From the NCBI GenBank assembly GCA_027924585.1, contig BSBM01000753.1:23812001-23876000 (forward strand): a DNA stretch of 64,000 nt. The letters are read 5' to 3'. Position 1 is the stretch's first letter; every line of letters begins with the position of its first letter. Below the pieces are notes generated by a model. The model was not told where the DNA came from. It did no database searches and saw only the letters and a program-made list of their open reading frames with translations. Shown here in pieces: positions 1-12,400 of this stretch. A program made the translations under genes and the position numbers. Source of the stretch: Larix kaempferi (lineage: Eukaryota; Streptophyta; Pinopsida; Pinales; Pinaceae).

Positions 1-1470
1 AAAAGACTTATTTGAGACATTCAGTGATCAAGTTGACAAAGTAGTTTATTTTGCACACAAATCATAGTTAAAACTTTCAAGAATTGGATCTATTAGACTT
101 AAGTTACCAAGACTTGATGATTACATACTTACTAATATTCTTTACCTTCCACAATTGAAGAGAATTTTGTTGTCTCTTCTACATATTAAATAGCAACATC
201 ATTCAATACATGTTTTTGATGGAATTATTGAAATTAGAAGAGCTTTCAATCATGTGATTGTAATGACTAGAGTGGAATATGGAAATATTTTAAAGTTGAA
301 AGGTGCATCATTCAATTCATAGAATTCTGCAAATTTTGCTCAGCATAATGGTAATTTGTCTTTGAGCTTGTTGTGGCATGCTAGATTTGGTCATATTAAT
401 TATGATAGTCTTATACTTATGAAACATAAACGAGTTCAATGGCTTCCTACTATTTCAAGACAAATTTCCCAATGTGATGTTTGTATTTTAGGCAAACGCA
501 ACAAACAACCATTCCATGACTCTATGCCTTGAGCTTCTAGAAAGCTAGGCTTTATTCACTCAGATTTGTGTGAGCCCATGCCCGTTCCATCAACAAATGG
601 TAATAAAAATATAATGACTTTTATTGATGAATATACAAGGATGTGATGGGTTTATTTATTAAAGGAAAAATATGAAGCTTTTGATACATTCATAAATTTT
701 CATTTGTGGATAAAAAATGAAACTCAACTTAATATTGGAACCGTTAGAGCTGATAATGGTAGTGAGTACACATCACAAGAGTTTGAAAAATATTTGCAAG
801 ACAATGGTATTAAACATCAAAACACTATTCCTTATAATCCACGACAAAATGGAGTGGCATAACATATGAATAGGACATTGCTGAATATGGCAAGATCCAT
901 GATGTTTTTTAAAAATGTTAAGTTAATGTTTTTGGGAGAAGTAGTTCTTTGTGTTGTCTACATTAAGAATAGAAGTCCTTCACTCGCACTACAAAATAAA
1001 ACTCATGAAATGTGGCATGGCCATCTTGCAGCTCTCAAGCATTTTATAATTTTTGGTTCCACATATTATGCTTTGATTCCTGAACAACAAAGAAATAAAT
1101 TGGAAGCAAGAAGTCAAAAGTGACTTTTTTTGGGATATTCTAATACTTCCAAAGCTTATAGATTATATGATGAAGATAACATAAAGTTTATTGTTTCTTG
1201 AGATGTTGTATTTCTTGAACTTGACAAAGATGCACTCACTACTGATAAACAACGTGCTCAGCTTGATAGGTTTCACTCTAGAAAATTATATCATGAAAGG
1301 GATAATGAACTTCAAAATCTTGAAGGGGGGATTCTTGTTCTAAGTCAATCTTTGGAATTTCCTTCCATAACAACAAGTTCTACTAATGCACAAGTTCCTG
1401 CAGAAATAGAGGAAGTCCTACAAAAACAAAGAGTTGGAAACTTCATGATATTGTTGATGGAATGGATAAG
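1..1470 (+). pseudogene. Copia element B: decayed pol, protease tail through integrase to linker
   Basis: This is the 3' part of a Ty1/copia polyprotein whose 5' end lies outside the window. In order it shows the end of the protease region (about 1-200), the GAG-pre-integrase zinc-binding segment (LWHARFGHINY near 372, CDVC near 474), and the integrase core with IHSDL (about 555-570) and RADNGSEY (about 750-773). Copia integrase joins element cDNA to host DNA and needs a DD35E triad. Here the codon where the catalytic Glu should lie is the stop TAA at 860-862, directly before HMNRT. Other stops lie at 530, about 641, 1121 and about 1199, and there is a frame slip in the A-rich stretch near 1420-1440. 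The coding sequence breaks at the TTAA at 1471 and resumes at 8401. The stops make it non-functional; assignment to copia is secure. Confidence 0.85.
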
Positions 1471-1563
1471 TTAAGGGTTTGTGCATGAAGTTGAGGGACC
1501 CTTTAGGTGCAATTCTGCACCTAAATATGCATGTTTTTCACCGCTCTCTACAGCATGACATAC

Positions 1564-2297
1564 TGTTCGGATATCCACATCATCTTTTCAAGATCTTGCA
1601 TGCAATTAGGGTTTGCATGCAAATTCTAGGGTTTGCATGCACTTTGCATGCATCCCAGTCACTAGGTTGATTCCTCCAGCACCTTAACCACCTTATTCTA
1701 GCACCTGGGAGCTTCTTACATCAGTTCATTAGCCCTCCTAGTGAGGAAGGCACCCACTTCTCACCTACTACCAGAGAAGGGCACACTTCTCAACCTACCA
1801 TTGCAATTCCACTTCAGTTACACTCAGTTAGCTCCTATTCTCCCTAATTTGAGGCTAGTTTCAGCCCCGACTGACTGTTTCACTCCATTGGACCTCCAAA
1901 TTGACTAGATGACTTGTTCTGACTTCAGTTAGCCTCCCATGTGCCCTCCACTGAGCCCACTTCCCTATATCAGTGCTACACACTTCAGTTATACATGTCA
2001 CACTCAGTTAGACTCAGATTGACACCTGGATGACCGGTTCTTGTGCATTGATGACCACCACTGATTGATGATGAGGACTTCTATTTGGAGTCAAGCTACT
2101 CAATTCAGTGATTCGAATGAACTCCTTAGGCAATTCAAATTTCTCAGTTATTGTTACGGTATTGTATTGTAATTATTCACCCTCATTGGGATATTGAGCA
2201 CTCATGCATGCTTTGCACAGTTTTACACCATTTTTCTGAGTTTCATCTATTGTGATTGATTTACTTATTCATTAGATCTGTTGTGACTAATTTTACA
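1564..2297 (+). repeat. 5' LTR of copia A
   Basis: The LTR starts TGTTCGGATATCC and ends ATTTTACA, directly before the primer site. It contains a repeated GGGTTTGCATGCA motif near 1605-1650. It is 734 bp, against 735 bp for the 3' copy. Confidence 0.92.
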
Positions 2298-2310
2298 TGG
2301 TATCAGAGCC
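2298..2310 (+). other. Primer-binding site of copia A
   Basis: TGGTATCAGAGCC lies immediately after the 5' LTR. It matches the 3' end of plant initiator-methionine tRNA, the usual primer for minus-strand DNA synthesis in plant copia elements. Confidence 0.92.
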
Positions 2311-2682
2311 ATTGCAGGGACAATATCTCTTTTCTACAGGTGTTTCTACAAGAGGATTTGAGTGAATTTTGCTCAAAAATTACAAAAAGTTTTGGCATGA
2401 AAGATCTCAAGGGAATTCGCTTCTGTGCATGCAAAGCTTGAAAATACTTCCAATACCACTCCAGAAGCTTGAGTTTCCACATAAATCCTGGATCTGATAC
2501 ATTAGACCCATTCAACATTGCTTGATCTCTAATCCCAGGTGTGATGCAACTCTAAAAGGGCGGATTGTTCGACCTCATTGTTCTTGGTTTTATTGTGATT
2601 TGTAGGTTATTGTCTCCATCAATTGCATTCGCTACCTTGCCCTTGCAAGCCTTTCTACATCAGTGTGCACTCGCTCCTAGCA

Positions 2683-5600
2683 ATGGAATAATCTTCTTCA
2701 AAGCCTATCCTCACCCCATTCAATTATTTTGATTGGAAAGATGATATGGAGATCATATTACATTAAAAAGGTTACTACCGAGTCACTCTTGGTCTTGAAT
2801 TGGAGCCAAACACCTTGTCAGATAGAACCAAACACTACAACAAGCTTGATGAAGCTTATGGTCTTCTTTGTCTCTCCATCTCCAAAGATCTTCACTTCCA
2901 TCTCAGCGGATTGAAGACTCCAAAAGCTATATGGGAGCAACTTGAAACACTATTTGGCAAGCAGGACGAGCTTAGGGCTTTTCAATTAGAGAATGAATTG
3001 ATTGCCCTTAGTCCTGAGAATTTTGAGACCATTAATGAATTCTTCACAAAATTCAAGAACTTGAACATGCGGTTGAAGAACAATGGAGTTATCAAAGAGG
3101 ATAAGCAATTGATCCTCTCCATTCTTAGGAAGATTGGTAAATATTATTTGGTATTTGTCTCTACTTTCAATTTCGGTCGGCTAACTACCCCGAATTGGAA
3201 GATGCTTACCTTGAATGCCTTCATTGAGTCTGTCACAAAAGAGCATGATAAGTTGATTCAAATGGGGTCCATAAGCTCCAAAGATTCAGCCCTATATGTT
3301 CAAGGACACAAGATCTTGAATGGTAAAGGAAAGCAAAAGAAGGAGAAGCCCAAATTCGAACCTCACAAGCAAAGAGAGAAAGACAAACAAACAGATGCAC
3401 CATCCAGTTCGAAGTTCAAGCAAAAGGGCAAAGAAGGTAACCAAAAATCTAAATGTGCTTATTGCAACCGTGGCTTTCATCCCAAAAAGTCATGTATGAA
3501 GAAGACTATAGATCAAATGGCCTTCCTTTTGGAAAAGAGCAACATAACTCTTCCTGACGGTGCAAGGAAGAAGGATAGGAATGATGATCATGAAAGAGGA
3601 CAAGCACTCATGGCAACTGTTTCGAAGCCCACTACTCTCTTGATAGATTCGGGTGCATCGAATCATATGGCTGCAAATATTGATTCTTTTTCTTCATTCG
3701 ATCCAAATAGCTCCATCCCCATCCATTTGGGAGATGACTCAAAAATTTCTTCAAAGGGAAAAGGTACGATTCATGTAGATCATGGATGCTTTCGGAATGT
3801 TCTCTATGTGCCTTCCTTGGCTTCAAATCTTCTTTCTGTGTATCAAATGACACACACTGGTGTACCGAAGCAAGTTACATTCAGACCTAATACAGTTGAA
3901 ATTTCTGATATCAAAAGTGGAAGACTTGTTGTAGTCGAAAAGGGGAACCACACTGCAAAATGCTATGGGTTTTCATACTTTATTCCGCTTACAAAGCCCA
4001 CTGCTCTTCGCACACATGGTAATGAGGTTAGTAGGTTTTGGCATGAAATATTTGGAGATATTAATTATAAGTATTTGCTACTATTATCAAACAATTCCAT
4101 GGTAGATGGTCTTCCACAACTCCGCTCCTCGAAGGGAATATGCACTGATTGCATTATTGGGAAGCACCCAGAGCACAGATTCGACCGCGACAAAGCTAGT
4201 AGAGTTTCTATAGTTTTGGAGTTGATACATTCTGATATCAGTGGTCCACTGCCCCATACGTCATTAAATGGTTCAAGGTATGTTTTGACATTTATTGATG
4301 ATTTTTCCCACTTTACATGGGTATTCTTTCTAAAAAACAAGTCAGAAGTGCTTGGAAAATTCAAGGATTTTAAGGCTTCTGTTGAGACCGCAACTGAGAA
4401 CAAGATCAAAGCTCTTAGATCTGATAATGGTGGAGAATATATCAAGTCCGAGTTGCTGCAACTTTGTGCCCAAAGCAAAATTCAGATCCAACATACAGTT
4501 CCCTACACACCCCAGCAGAACGGTGTAGTGGAAAGGAAAAATCGGTCACTGAAAGAGATGGCTATATGCATGATTGAATCAAAAGGTTTGGCTGCAAATA
4601 TTTGGGATGAAGCAATCAATGTTGCTACATACATACAGAATCATGTTCCACATTCATCCATGAAAGGTATGAATCCTTTCGAAGCATTCTTTGGTCACAA
4701 ACCGGATGTCTCAAATTTGAGAGTTTTTGGCTTTACTGCATGGGCTAGAATTCCTTCCAAGACGAGACGAGATTTGGATCCACAAAGTATTGAGTGCATA
4801 CTGATAGGATATGGGGAAGAATCAAAAGCATATAGACTCATGGATATTATATCTAAAAAGATATTCATAGAGCGTAGTGTGCAATTTGAAGAACCACTTC
4901 AAGAATTGCAACTAGTCGAGGAAGAAACTGTCGTTTCACCGCCTTCACCAGAAGAAGATCTGTGCAGCGATAATGAAGGTATGAGTTCTGATATTTATGA
5001 TATTTTAGCAGCACATGATGATCATGACATATCAGGTTCAGAATCCGACCATTATGATCCTCCTCAGTTACCAAAGTGGGCCCAAAACACTCTTCAATCT
5101 GCTGGTTCGAACCTTGGAAATCCTACTGATCCGAGATGAACAAGAGTAGACTTTCAAAGACCAGGTATGGCTCTTTCTATTTCTGATCCATTACTTCTTG
5201 AGATTTGTTATTTGATGACTGGTTCAGATCCCACATCATACTATTCTTCCCACCGATATCCGAGATGGCAAAGTGCCATGGATGAAGAGTACAGTTCTCT
5301 TCAAAAGAACAATACATGGGAGCTAGTTTCTCTTCCACCTGGAAGAAAATTAGTGAAGTGTAAATGGGTCTACCGCACGAAAGTTTATGCTGATGGCTCT
5401 ATCATCAAATACAAAGAAATTTTGGTGGCAAAAGGTTTCTCCCAACTCCAAGGAGTGGACTACACTGAGACCTTTGCACTGGTTGCAAAGATGGATTCCA
5501 TCCGCCTTGTTTTGGCTATTTCCACATCCAAGCACTGGGAAGTGCACCACATGGATGTGAAGAGTGCATTTCCACATGGATACCTTGCTGAAGAGGTATA

Positions 5601-6762
5601 TATGCAGCAGCTAGAGGGATACACATCAGATCCATCATTACTTTGCAGATTGAAGAAATCTTTGTATGGATTAAAATAGGCCCCAAGAGATTGGTATACA
5701 AAGATGGACTCCTTCCTTCTTTCTCAGAATTTCCAAAGATGCAAATCTGATCTGAATGTGTATCTTCAGCGAGTTAAAGGTAATTTGTCGGCTATTTTAC
5801 TTTATGTTGATGATATTCTCATTACTGGTAGCACTCTTACTTCAATAAAAAAGCTAAAAACTGCCTTAAATCTAGCTTTTGACATGAGCGATTTGGGCTT
5901 GCTGAGTCACTTTTTGGGCTTGGAAATAGCTCGAAATTTTGATGGGATCACTATATCTCAGCAAAAATATGCTTCCGACCTGTTATTGAAGTCTAATATG
6001 GCTGAATGTAAGGCAGCCCCATTCCCATTCCTCTCAGGAATCAGTCTTGAGGAGGGAGATTCTACACCGCTTGCAGATTGCAGTATGTATCGACAGTTGA
6101 TTGGTTCACTACTTTATTTGACACACTCAAGGCCCAATATTTCATTTTCCATGAGTGCCATGTTAAGGTATATGCAGCAGCCCCATGAACTTCATTGGCG
6201 AGCAACCAAGCGGATCTTGCAGTATGTGCAAGGTACGAAACATTTTGGCATACATTATGCCACAGATTCTGAGCTTGATTTCATTGGTTTTACTGATTCA
6301 GATTGGGCAGGTGATAGCATTGATCGGAAGTCCACTTCCAGTTATGTTTTCATGATTGGTCATGGTGCTATTTTTTGGTCCAGCAAAAAGTAGGCAACCA
6401 TTGCACTTTCTTCAGCATAGGCAGAGTATTGAGGGGCAGTCAATGCCTGCATTCAGGCAGTTTGGTTGCAAGGTATTCTTTTCGAGTTTGGTTTTGGTGG
6501 CACTACTTCGACTGTCCTATTTTGTGACAATCAAAGTGCTATCAAGATCTCCATAGATCTAGTTTAGCAGTAGAGTACTAAACACATTGAGATTCATATG
6601 CATTACATTAGACAGTTGGTGCATGATCGCACCATTATTCTGCAATATTGCCCTACTGATGAGCAAATTGCAGACATCTTCACCAAGAGCTTCACTGAGA
6701 AGAAGTTTTCTTACCTCCGTTCACTTTTGGGGGTGAGTTCCATCATGGTGGAGACAAATTGA
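2683..6762 (+). pseudogene. Copia A gag-pol polyprotein, one frame with nine stops
   Basis: I place the start at the ATG at 2683, because the frame from there to the TGA at 6760-6762 (1,360 codons) contains no frameshift. Gag ends in a CCHC knuckle (CAYC...H...C, about codon 258). The aspartic protease motif IDSGASNHM has its Asp at codon 322. The integrase triad is intact: Asp 518, Asp 581 and Glu 617 (spacing 35). Reverse transcriptase keeps YVDD at codons 1041-1044, and RNase H keeps TDSDWAG. In-frame stops lie at 2689, 2764, 5137, 5677, 6391, 6418, 6430, 6565 and 6571. Most sit where Gln or Arg is expected, as C-to-T changes would give. In life the protein would form particles, copy the RNA and integrate it; this copy cannot be translated whole. 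Confidence 0.9.
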
Positions 6763-6926
6763 TCCATTATCATGCTTTATCTTGAGGGGGGGCTTTCTTC
6801 CCACTGGGTTTTCCCTCTTTCCTCACTTAGTTTATTTTCAGCATTTTTTGGATTATTGTATTGGGGTGACCTTTTGTCCTAGTTACCAAGGCCCCACATT
6901 ATTTTTTGAACATCATAGTCTAGCTT

Positions 6927-6934
6927 GAGGGGGG
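6927..6934 (+). other. Polypurine tract of copia A
   Basis: GAGGGGGG directly precedes the TG of the 3' LTR, as expected for the plus-strand primer. A second, almost identical run (GAGGGGGGG) lies upstream at about 6783-6791, after the gag-pol stop. Confidence 0.8.
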
Positions 6935-7669
6935 TGTTTGGATATCCACATCATCTTTTTCAGGATCTTGCATGCAATTAGGGTTTGCATGCAAATTCTA
7001 GGGTTTGCATGTACTTTGCATGCATCCCAGTCACCAGGTTGATGCCTCCAGCACCTTAGCCACCTTATTCTAGCACCCGAGAGCTTCTTACATCAGTTCA
7101 TTAGCCCTCCTAGTCAGGAAGGCGCCCACTTCTCACCTACTACCAGAGAAGGGCGCACTTCTTCACCTACCACTGCAATTCCACTTCAGTTACACTCAGT
7201 TAGCTCCGATTCTCCCTGATTTGAGGCTAGTTTCACTCCCGACTGATTGTTTCACTCCGTTGGACCTCCATATTGACTAGATGACTTGTTCTGACTTTAG
7301 TTAGCCTCCCATGCGCCCTCCATTGAGCCCACTTCCCTATATCAGTGCTACACACTTCAGTTACACATGTCACACTCAATTAGACTCAGATTGACACCTG
7401 GAAGATTGGTTCTTGTGCATTGATGATCACTAGTGATTGATGATGAGGACTCCTAGTTGGAGTCAAGCTACTCCATTTAGTGATTCGAATGACCTCCTTA
7501 GGCAATTCAAATTGCTCATTTATTGTTACTGTATTGTATTATAATTATTCACCCTCATTGGGATATTGAGTAATAATGCATGCTTTGCATAATTTTACAC
7601 AATTTTTTTGAGTTTCATCTATTCTGATTGATTTACTTGTTCATTAGATCTGCTGTGATGAATTTTACA
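6935..7669 (+). repeat. 3' LTR of copia A
   Basis: It is 735 bp, from TGTTTGGATATCC to TTTTACA. It aligns end to end with the 5' copy and is followed by the CATAC duplication. Confidence 0.92.
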
Positions 7670-8400
7670 CATACATGACCATTATTGATGAAATTTTAGG
7701 CATAGATAGAATTTTTTATGCAGATTCTAAATATGTAATTTAAAAAAAATATATTGAGATTTTCTATTTATTTCCTAATTTTCTTGTTTCATCACTCTGT
7801 TCATCAAAAAACATACTGTTAGTGTTTATTCCGTAACTTTTTCATTTCACAACCATTTTAAAAACAAATCATATCCTGCACTAGAAGACATTGACCTCTA
7901 CATGCTATAAAAAATCCAAGTCAAAATAACTGCACTAAGACCTTTAAAGGCTGCACCCACATTTGACGTATCATTCTCGAGGTTTGATCACTTACATAAT
8001 TAGAAAAAATTTAAAATGAAACATTTAATTTTGGAAAAATAGAGCTGCACTAGTGGTACGGGTTCTATACATGTCTACCAATTTTTGTATCCTGAAACCG
8101 TCATTTAGGCGTTGAAAGGTTGCACCCACAAAAACATATACCTTATCATTTGCCAAAAAAATAAAAAGTGACTGTTAGAAAACATGAAATTTGACATAGT
8201 TATGTAAATTTTCAATACTTAAAACTTATATATTTAGAAACGTGACTCAATTTCCTACATTTCATCTTTTTTACTCGATCCAAGATATCTTGTGTAAGAA
8301 TGTCAAAAAAACCAAGTAAGTTGAGGGATGCTTGATTTTTCATTTTTTATTGCATCTAATGCGCCAAAAGTGACCCACATTAGCTTGCACATGCCCTTAA

Positions 8401-8656
8401 GCCTCAGAGATAATGTAGAATATGCTGTTGAAAAAGAAATAGAGAAAACACCGCAGCAACGATTACGTAGATTGACACAAACCAAGACATTTTCAAGAAG
8501 GTATGATGATTTTGTCACATCAAATTGTGAATTAAACTTTTTTGTTATTGATGAACCTGCCTCCTTTCAAGAAGCAACAACTAGTGATGCATGGAGAAGT
8601 GCAATGAAAAGAGAGTATGATGCTCTCATAAAAAAATGGAACTTGGAGGTTGGTGT
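8401..8656 (+). pseudogene. Copia element B: continuation, linker and start of reverse transcriptase
   Basis: This is the continuation of the copia pol that breaks at 1470. Removing 1471-8396 joins the two halves in one uninterrupted frame across the single remaining TTAA. The segment reads through a basic linker, then RRYDDFVTS, EPASFQEA and a W-x-x-A-M-x-x-E-Y-DAL motif, which mark the entrance of copia reverse transcriptase. One A is missing from the run near 8629-8635, and the frame then shifts. Homology stops at about 8656 against a poly-T run, so the polymerase core, RNase H and any 3' LTR of B are absent. A deletion or another insertion at that T tract would explain this. Confidence 0.75.
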
Positions 8657-9060
8657 TTTTTTTTTTTTAACTCAAGTTTTTTATTAATTATTTTTATTTT
8701 TCAAATTTCTAATTGATGATGGAGGGTGTGGGTCATGGGAGGGGAGGGGTTTTTAGTTTGTTTTGTTGTTATGTTTTTTTAATTCATTTTTTTTCTAATT
8801 ATTTTTATTTTTATTTTTATTTTTCAAATTTCTAATTCTTTATAATTGAATTTAAAAAATTTTTAAACAAATATTTGTTTTTAATTTTCTAAGTTTTTTT
8901 AATTGTTTTTTATTTTTTAAAATTTTGTTTTTTATTATCCTTTTTTTATTTTTTAAATATTTGTTTTTTTATCAAATTTATTTTAAAAAATGGTAAATGG
9001 TTTTTTCAAATTTATTTATTTTTTATTTCTTAGGAAAAAATATATTTTTTCTAACTAAAA
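8657..9060. repeat. T-rich low-complexity tract
   Basis: Long T runs are interrupted by A and a few G, with repeated TTTTTATTTTT-type words. It begins exactly where copia B pol ends. No gene or element structure is visible; it may have grown by replication slippage after a truncation. Confidence 0.7.
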
Positions 9061-9152
9061 CATGTAATTTTAATTATTTAAAAGAAGTAAAAACAAATTG
9101 ATGTAATGCATGCTTTTGAAATGAATTTAATTGTAACCAAATGGAAGAAAGG

Positions 9153-9402
9153 GGTGCCATCGGTAGCACCACTTTTCGATTCGGGGGTTGATTTAGGGTT
9201 TTGATTGTACTAGCACTGACCAAGGTTTCTACAAAGTCATAATTCTAGCCCCCCAAAAATGGGTGCTACTAGTAGAACCGCTTTTCGATTCGGGGGTTGA
9301 TTTAGTATTTTGATTCCATTGACAATAATCAATTTCCAATAAGTCGTAATTTTAATCCCAGAAAAAAATGGTGCTACCAATAGCACCACTTTTCTCCCTC
9401 TG
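9153..9402. repeat. Tandem repeat of about 108 bp with dyad core
   Basis: Copies start at 9153, 9262 and 9370 (spacing 109 and 108), the third partial. Each begins with a small dyad of the form GGTGCTAC...GTAGCACC, followed in the first two by CTTTTCGATTCGGGGGTTGATTTAG. The flanking DNA shows no coding frame. Confidence 0.75.
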
Positions 9403-12400
9403 GTTTGTTTTTTTATGTTTTTTTTATGGAAAATATGACTTTTTATGGAAAGAGTTCTTGTTTTGAGTATAAAGTTATCGTCCAGTTGTATAAAGTGTTT
9501 TTGTTGTGGAACTTCATTCACACATTGGTCTAGAATGGGAGTGCATTCTACATGTGTGTAGTATTCTTAGGGATATTGCAAATTAATCACTCCTTGAACA
9601 TCCAACTATGCATACTCAACATCTGCCAAGATTTGAATGCCTTGAAGCACTTGATCATTTTTTTTATGGATTATTGGTTTGAGGATGACTTGATGTTATA
9701 ATTTGAGTGGGATTCATTGGACACATCCATTTCACGTGTGGTGTTGAACTAGAGGTCATTGTGTTATCCGGGCACTAGGATCTTAGACATTGACATGTGA
9801 ATGTCTATGTTTTTCCATGCCTAACCTCATCTTTTCTCTTAGATCATGGACCTTTTCAAGGGGAAAATCCTTCATTCTGGACATTTTTTCTCTATTACAT
9901 TTGTTTCACATCTCCAAAAGGTTATTTAACAAAACAAGATTATTACCCCTGCAAAAAAAAAAAAAAGAGATTATTTTTTAATTATGAAGTGAGCATTACT
10001 CCATACAATTGCATGCGAAAAATAAAATAGGATAATTCCATATCAATACTACATATTTTGATTCACCCAACTTACCCACAGATGATTCAATTCATTGATT
10101 CATCTCATCCTACCTAGAGCTAACTACCTAAATTTATGCTTTTAAGAATGTGCAACTCAACATTTCATTTGCATCATCTAAACATTTTTTTCATCACCTA
10201 ACAATAACTAATATAGTACTACCAAAATTTTAATTTCCTTCATGCCTTTTTTTTTCTTGGGTTTCAGCGTAATGGTTGCATCAGTCATAGTAGACCTAGT
10301 TGTGTGTTGAAATTTATTTTTCATTGAAATTCAATTGTAACAAATATGAAGGTCCATGTGTTTTGACTCACATAATAATAACTTAATGATGGGGGTATAG
10401 ATGATCTGGAGGAAAACTCCACAATTGAGTAGGTAGAAGTTGGCAAAGTAACTATGGAATGACCCACAAATATGCATAACGGACATGAGGAATGATCAAA
10501 AGACACGAATTCAATAATGAAATAAATATAGTAAATCGATTGCACCCCTTCACTTAAATTATTGGGAGGTGGCACCTCTTCTATAGGATGAACTTGTCAT
10601 GTAAAGGGATGGAAAGCTTCTGTAAGTGTTGTTTTAAACTCATGGAGTTCAAAGCAATGGTCTAAATCATGGACAATTTTAGGGGCTAAATTTAGCACAT
10701 GGGCTAAATTAAGCGGGTTACATAAATTTAGTGGGCTATTTTCTTATATGGAAAGTGTTTTTTAGATAAAATATATCCATCCAATATTTATTAGAGAAAA
10801 AATAAATCCAAAATAAATAACCTTCCATATATTAATGAGGAAAATGAAAAAAACTATTTTTACCCTAGCAAAATATCCCTTCAATTTATCTTTTGCCTTT
10901 GATTTCTAGAGAAATTGTAGTGAAATCATTCCTCTACTACCAATTTTTAGTAATGGAGACTCTCAGGGGTTATTTCGCCCTCCATTTTCCATGTAATTTA
11001 GGCATAGATTGCATTTGCCTAAATTTTTATTCAATCATGTTTATTCCTTCTTTGGGGCTTCGATTTCCAGTATTGGAGGGAAAATCAACATAATTTTTAT
11101 CTTGTATAAAGGTTGAAATGATTCATGGTTCACCCACATCAGATTGCACTTGCAGGGTGAAGGTTTTGGTTTATGCGATTACACTTTATATTCTTAGTTT
11201 CCTAGACATTTTAATATTCACTCAACATTCCATTGTCGAAAGCTCAAGTCTTGAAGGAGCACACGACACATGTAATTGATCATAGAATACATACCCAGGT
11301 CTTGATTTTTATCCAATAATTAACACGTCATGCTTTTTATCTGTAGCTACAATAGATTATTACAGTGCGAATTTTCCTTTTATCATGGATACTTTTTAAG
11401 TCCCATTGAATTCTAGGGTGCTTTTGATTCTTAGGGCTTTCCATGTTGTTAGGGTTTTAATATATCATAGCATTATTGGTTTCGTGAAAGCGTTATAGAG
11501 ATCATACGATATGATTTATTCTTTTCATTTTCGTGTTTAAACCATCAAATGACATTTATACATTGTTAGTGGATGATACTCTTGATGGAGAGACACCACA
11601 TGGTTTTTATATATTGAAACTAAATTTAACCCAGTTGTTTAAAATGTGCTTTTATTAGGATCTTGGTCTACAATTATTATTGCATCTTAGGCATTCATGA
11701 GAGTGTGTATGTTCATATTTTTTGTCTATTATTGTTGATGTTTGGGACGTTTGTAATATAAATGAATGCACACTTATTATACTGGTGGGGTTACAATGGA
11801 ATGGTCATTATTTTGGCACCGTCTTCATATAGAGTTGTTCAAAGAATTATGGTAGATTTTGTATTTGTATTGAGAAGCTTGTGACTGGTAGGTTTTTTAT
11901 TTGTATTTCCAAGTTTGTCAATTTTATTTACAACCTAGGTTTGTTGGGTTTGGTATTTGGTTTATGATATTTTGTTTTTTATAAGGGTCACTCATAACAA
12001 TTTTATTTTTGGTGATTTGGTGTTATATGTAATTGCTATCATCATTCAGAAATGGATCTAGTTATGTATGATGAATATATGATTTAGTTGGAACATGCTA
12101 TTTAGTTAACAACATGATTATATATAATATGCAGAAGGCATGTTGACCTGAAATGTAGACATTTTTCTATTTGATATCTTGTCTTTTGCATTTAATGAGG
12201 GTGATAAAACACTTTTACCACATTTAGCATGCTTTCAAAAATTCCAAGGACATGGATATAGAGACCACCTTAGTTTATCTAAGAAAAATGGTACTTTAAC
12301 ATAATAGTTTTAATGATATGTGTGATGATGCATTGATGTGCATTCTATTTCTGTTAGTGTATGTTCTTATTTCTAATAACCATTGCAATTTTCTAACTAA

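Larger units (their letters stand above)
1564..7669 (+). mobile_element. Element A: structurally complete Ty1/copia retrotransposon
   Basis: It has two LTRs of 734-735 bp beginning TG and ending CA, a primer-binding site, a gag-pol region in the order gag-protease-integrase-RT-RNase H, a purine tract, and a perfect 5-bp duplication CATAC at 1559-1563 and 7670-7674. The domain order (integrase before RT) makes it copia. Aligned by eye, the two LTRs differ at roughly 60 positions (about 8%), so the insertion is old. It sits inside DNA element C. The nine stop codons in gag-pol mean it cannot move on its own. Confidence 0.93.
1475..8396. mobile_element. Element C: small inverted-repeat DNA transposon, split by copia A
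   Basis: Three observations define it. The copia B reading frame is interrupted exactly here. Both edges are flanked by TTAA (1471-1474 and 8397-8400). The ends form short inverted repeats, GGGTTTGTGCA at 1475-1485 against the complement of 8386-8396, with 9 of 11 bases matching. Without copia A and the duplicate CATAC its size is about 811 bp (1475-1563 plus 7675-8396). It has no coding capacity, so it would be a non-autonomous element mobilised in trans. A TTAA target duplication is typical of piggyBac-type transposons; a TTA duplication plus one terminal base would instead suit PIF/Harbinger. The superfamily is unresolved. Confidence 0.6.

Noticed and set aside
2303-2518. Minus-strand frame of 71 codons in the leader of copia A
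   Set aside because: It overlaps the primer site and leader on the other strand; no motif.
7670-7680. CACATACATG as an extension of the 3' LTR of copia A
   Set aside because: CATAC is matched exactly left of the 5' LTR, so it is target duplication, not LTR.
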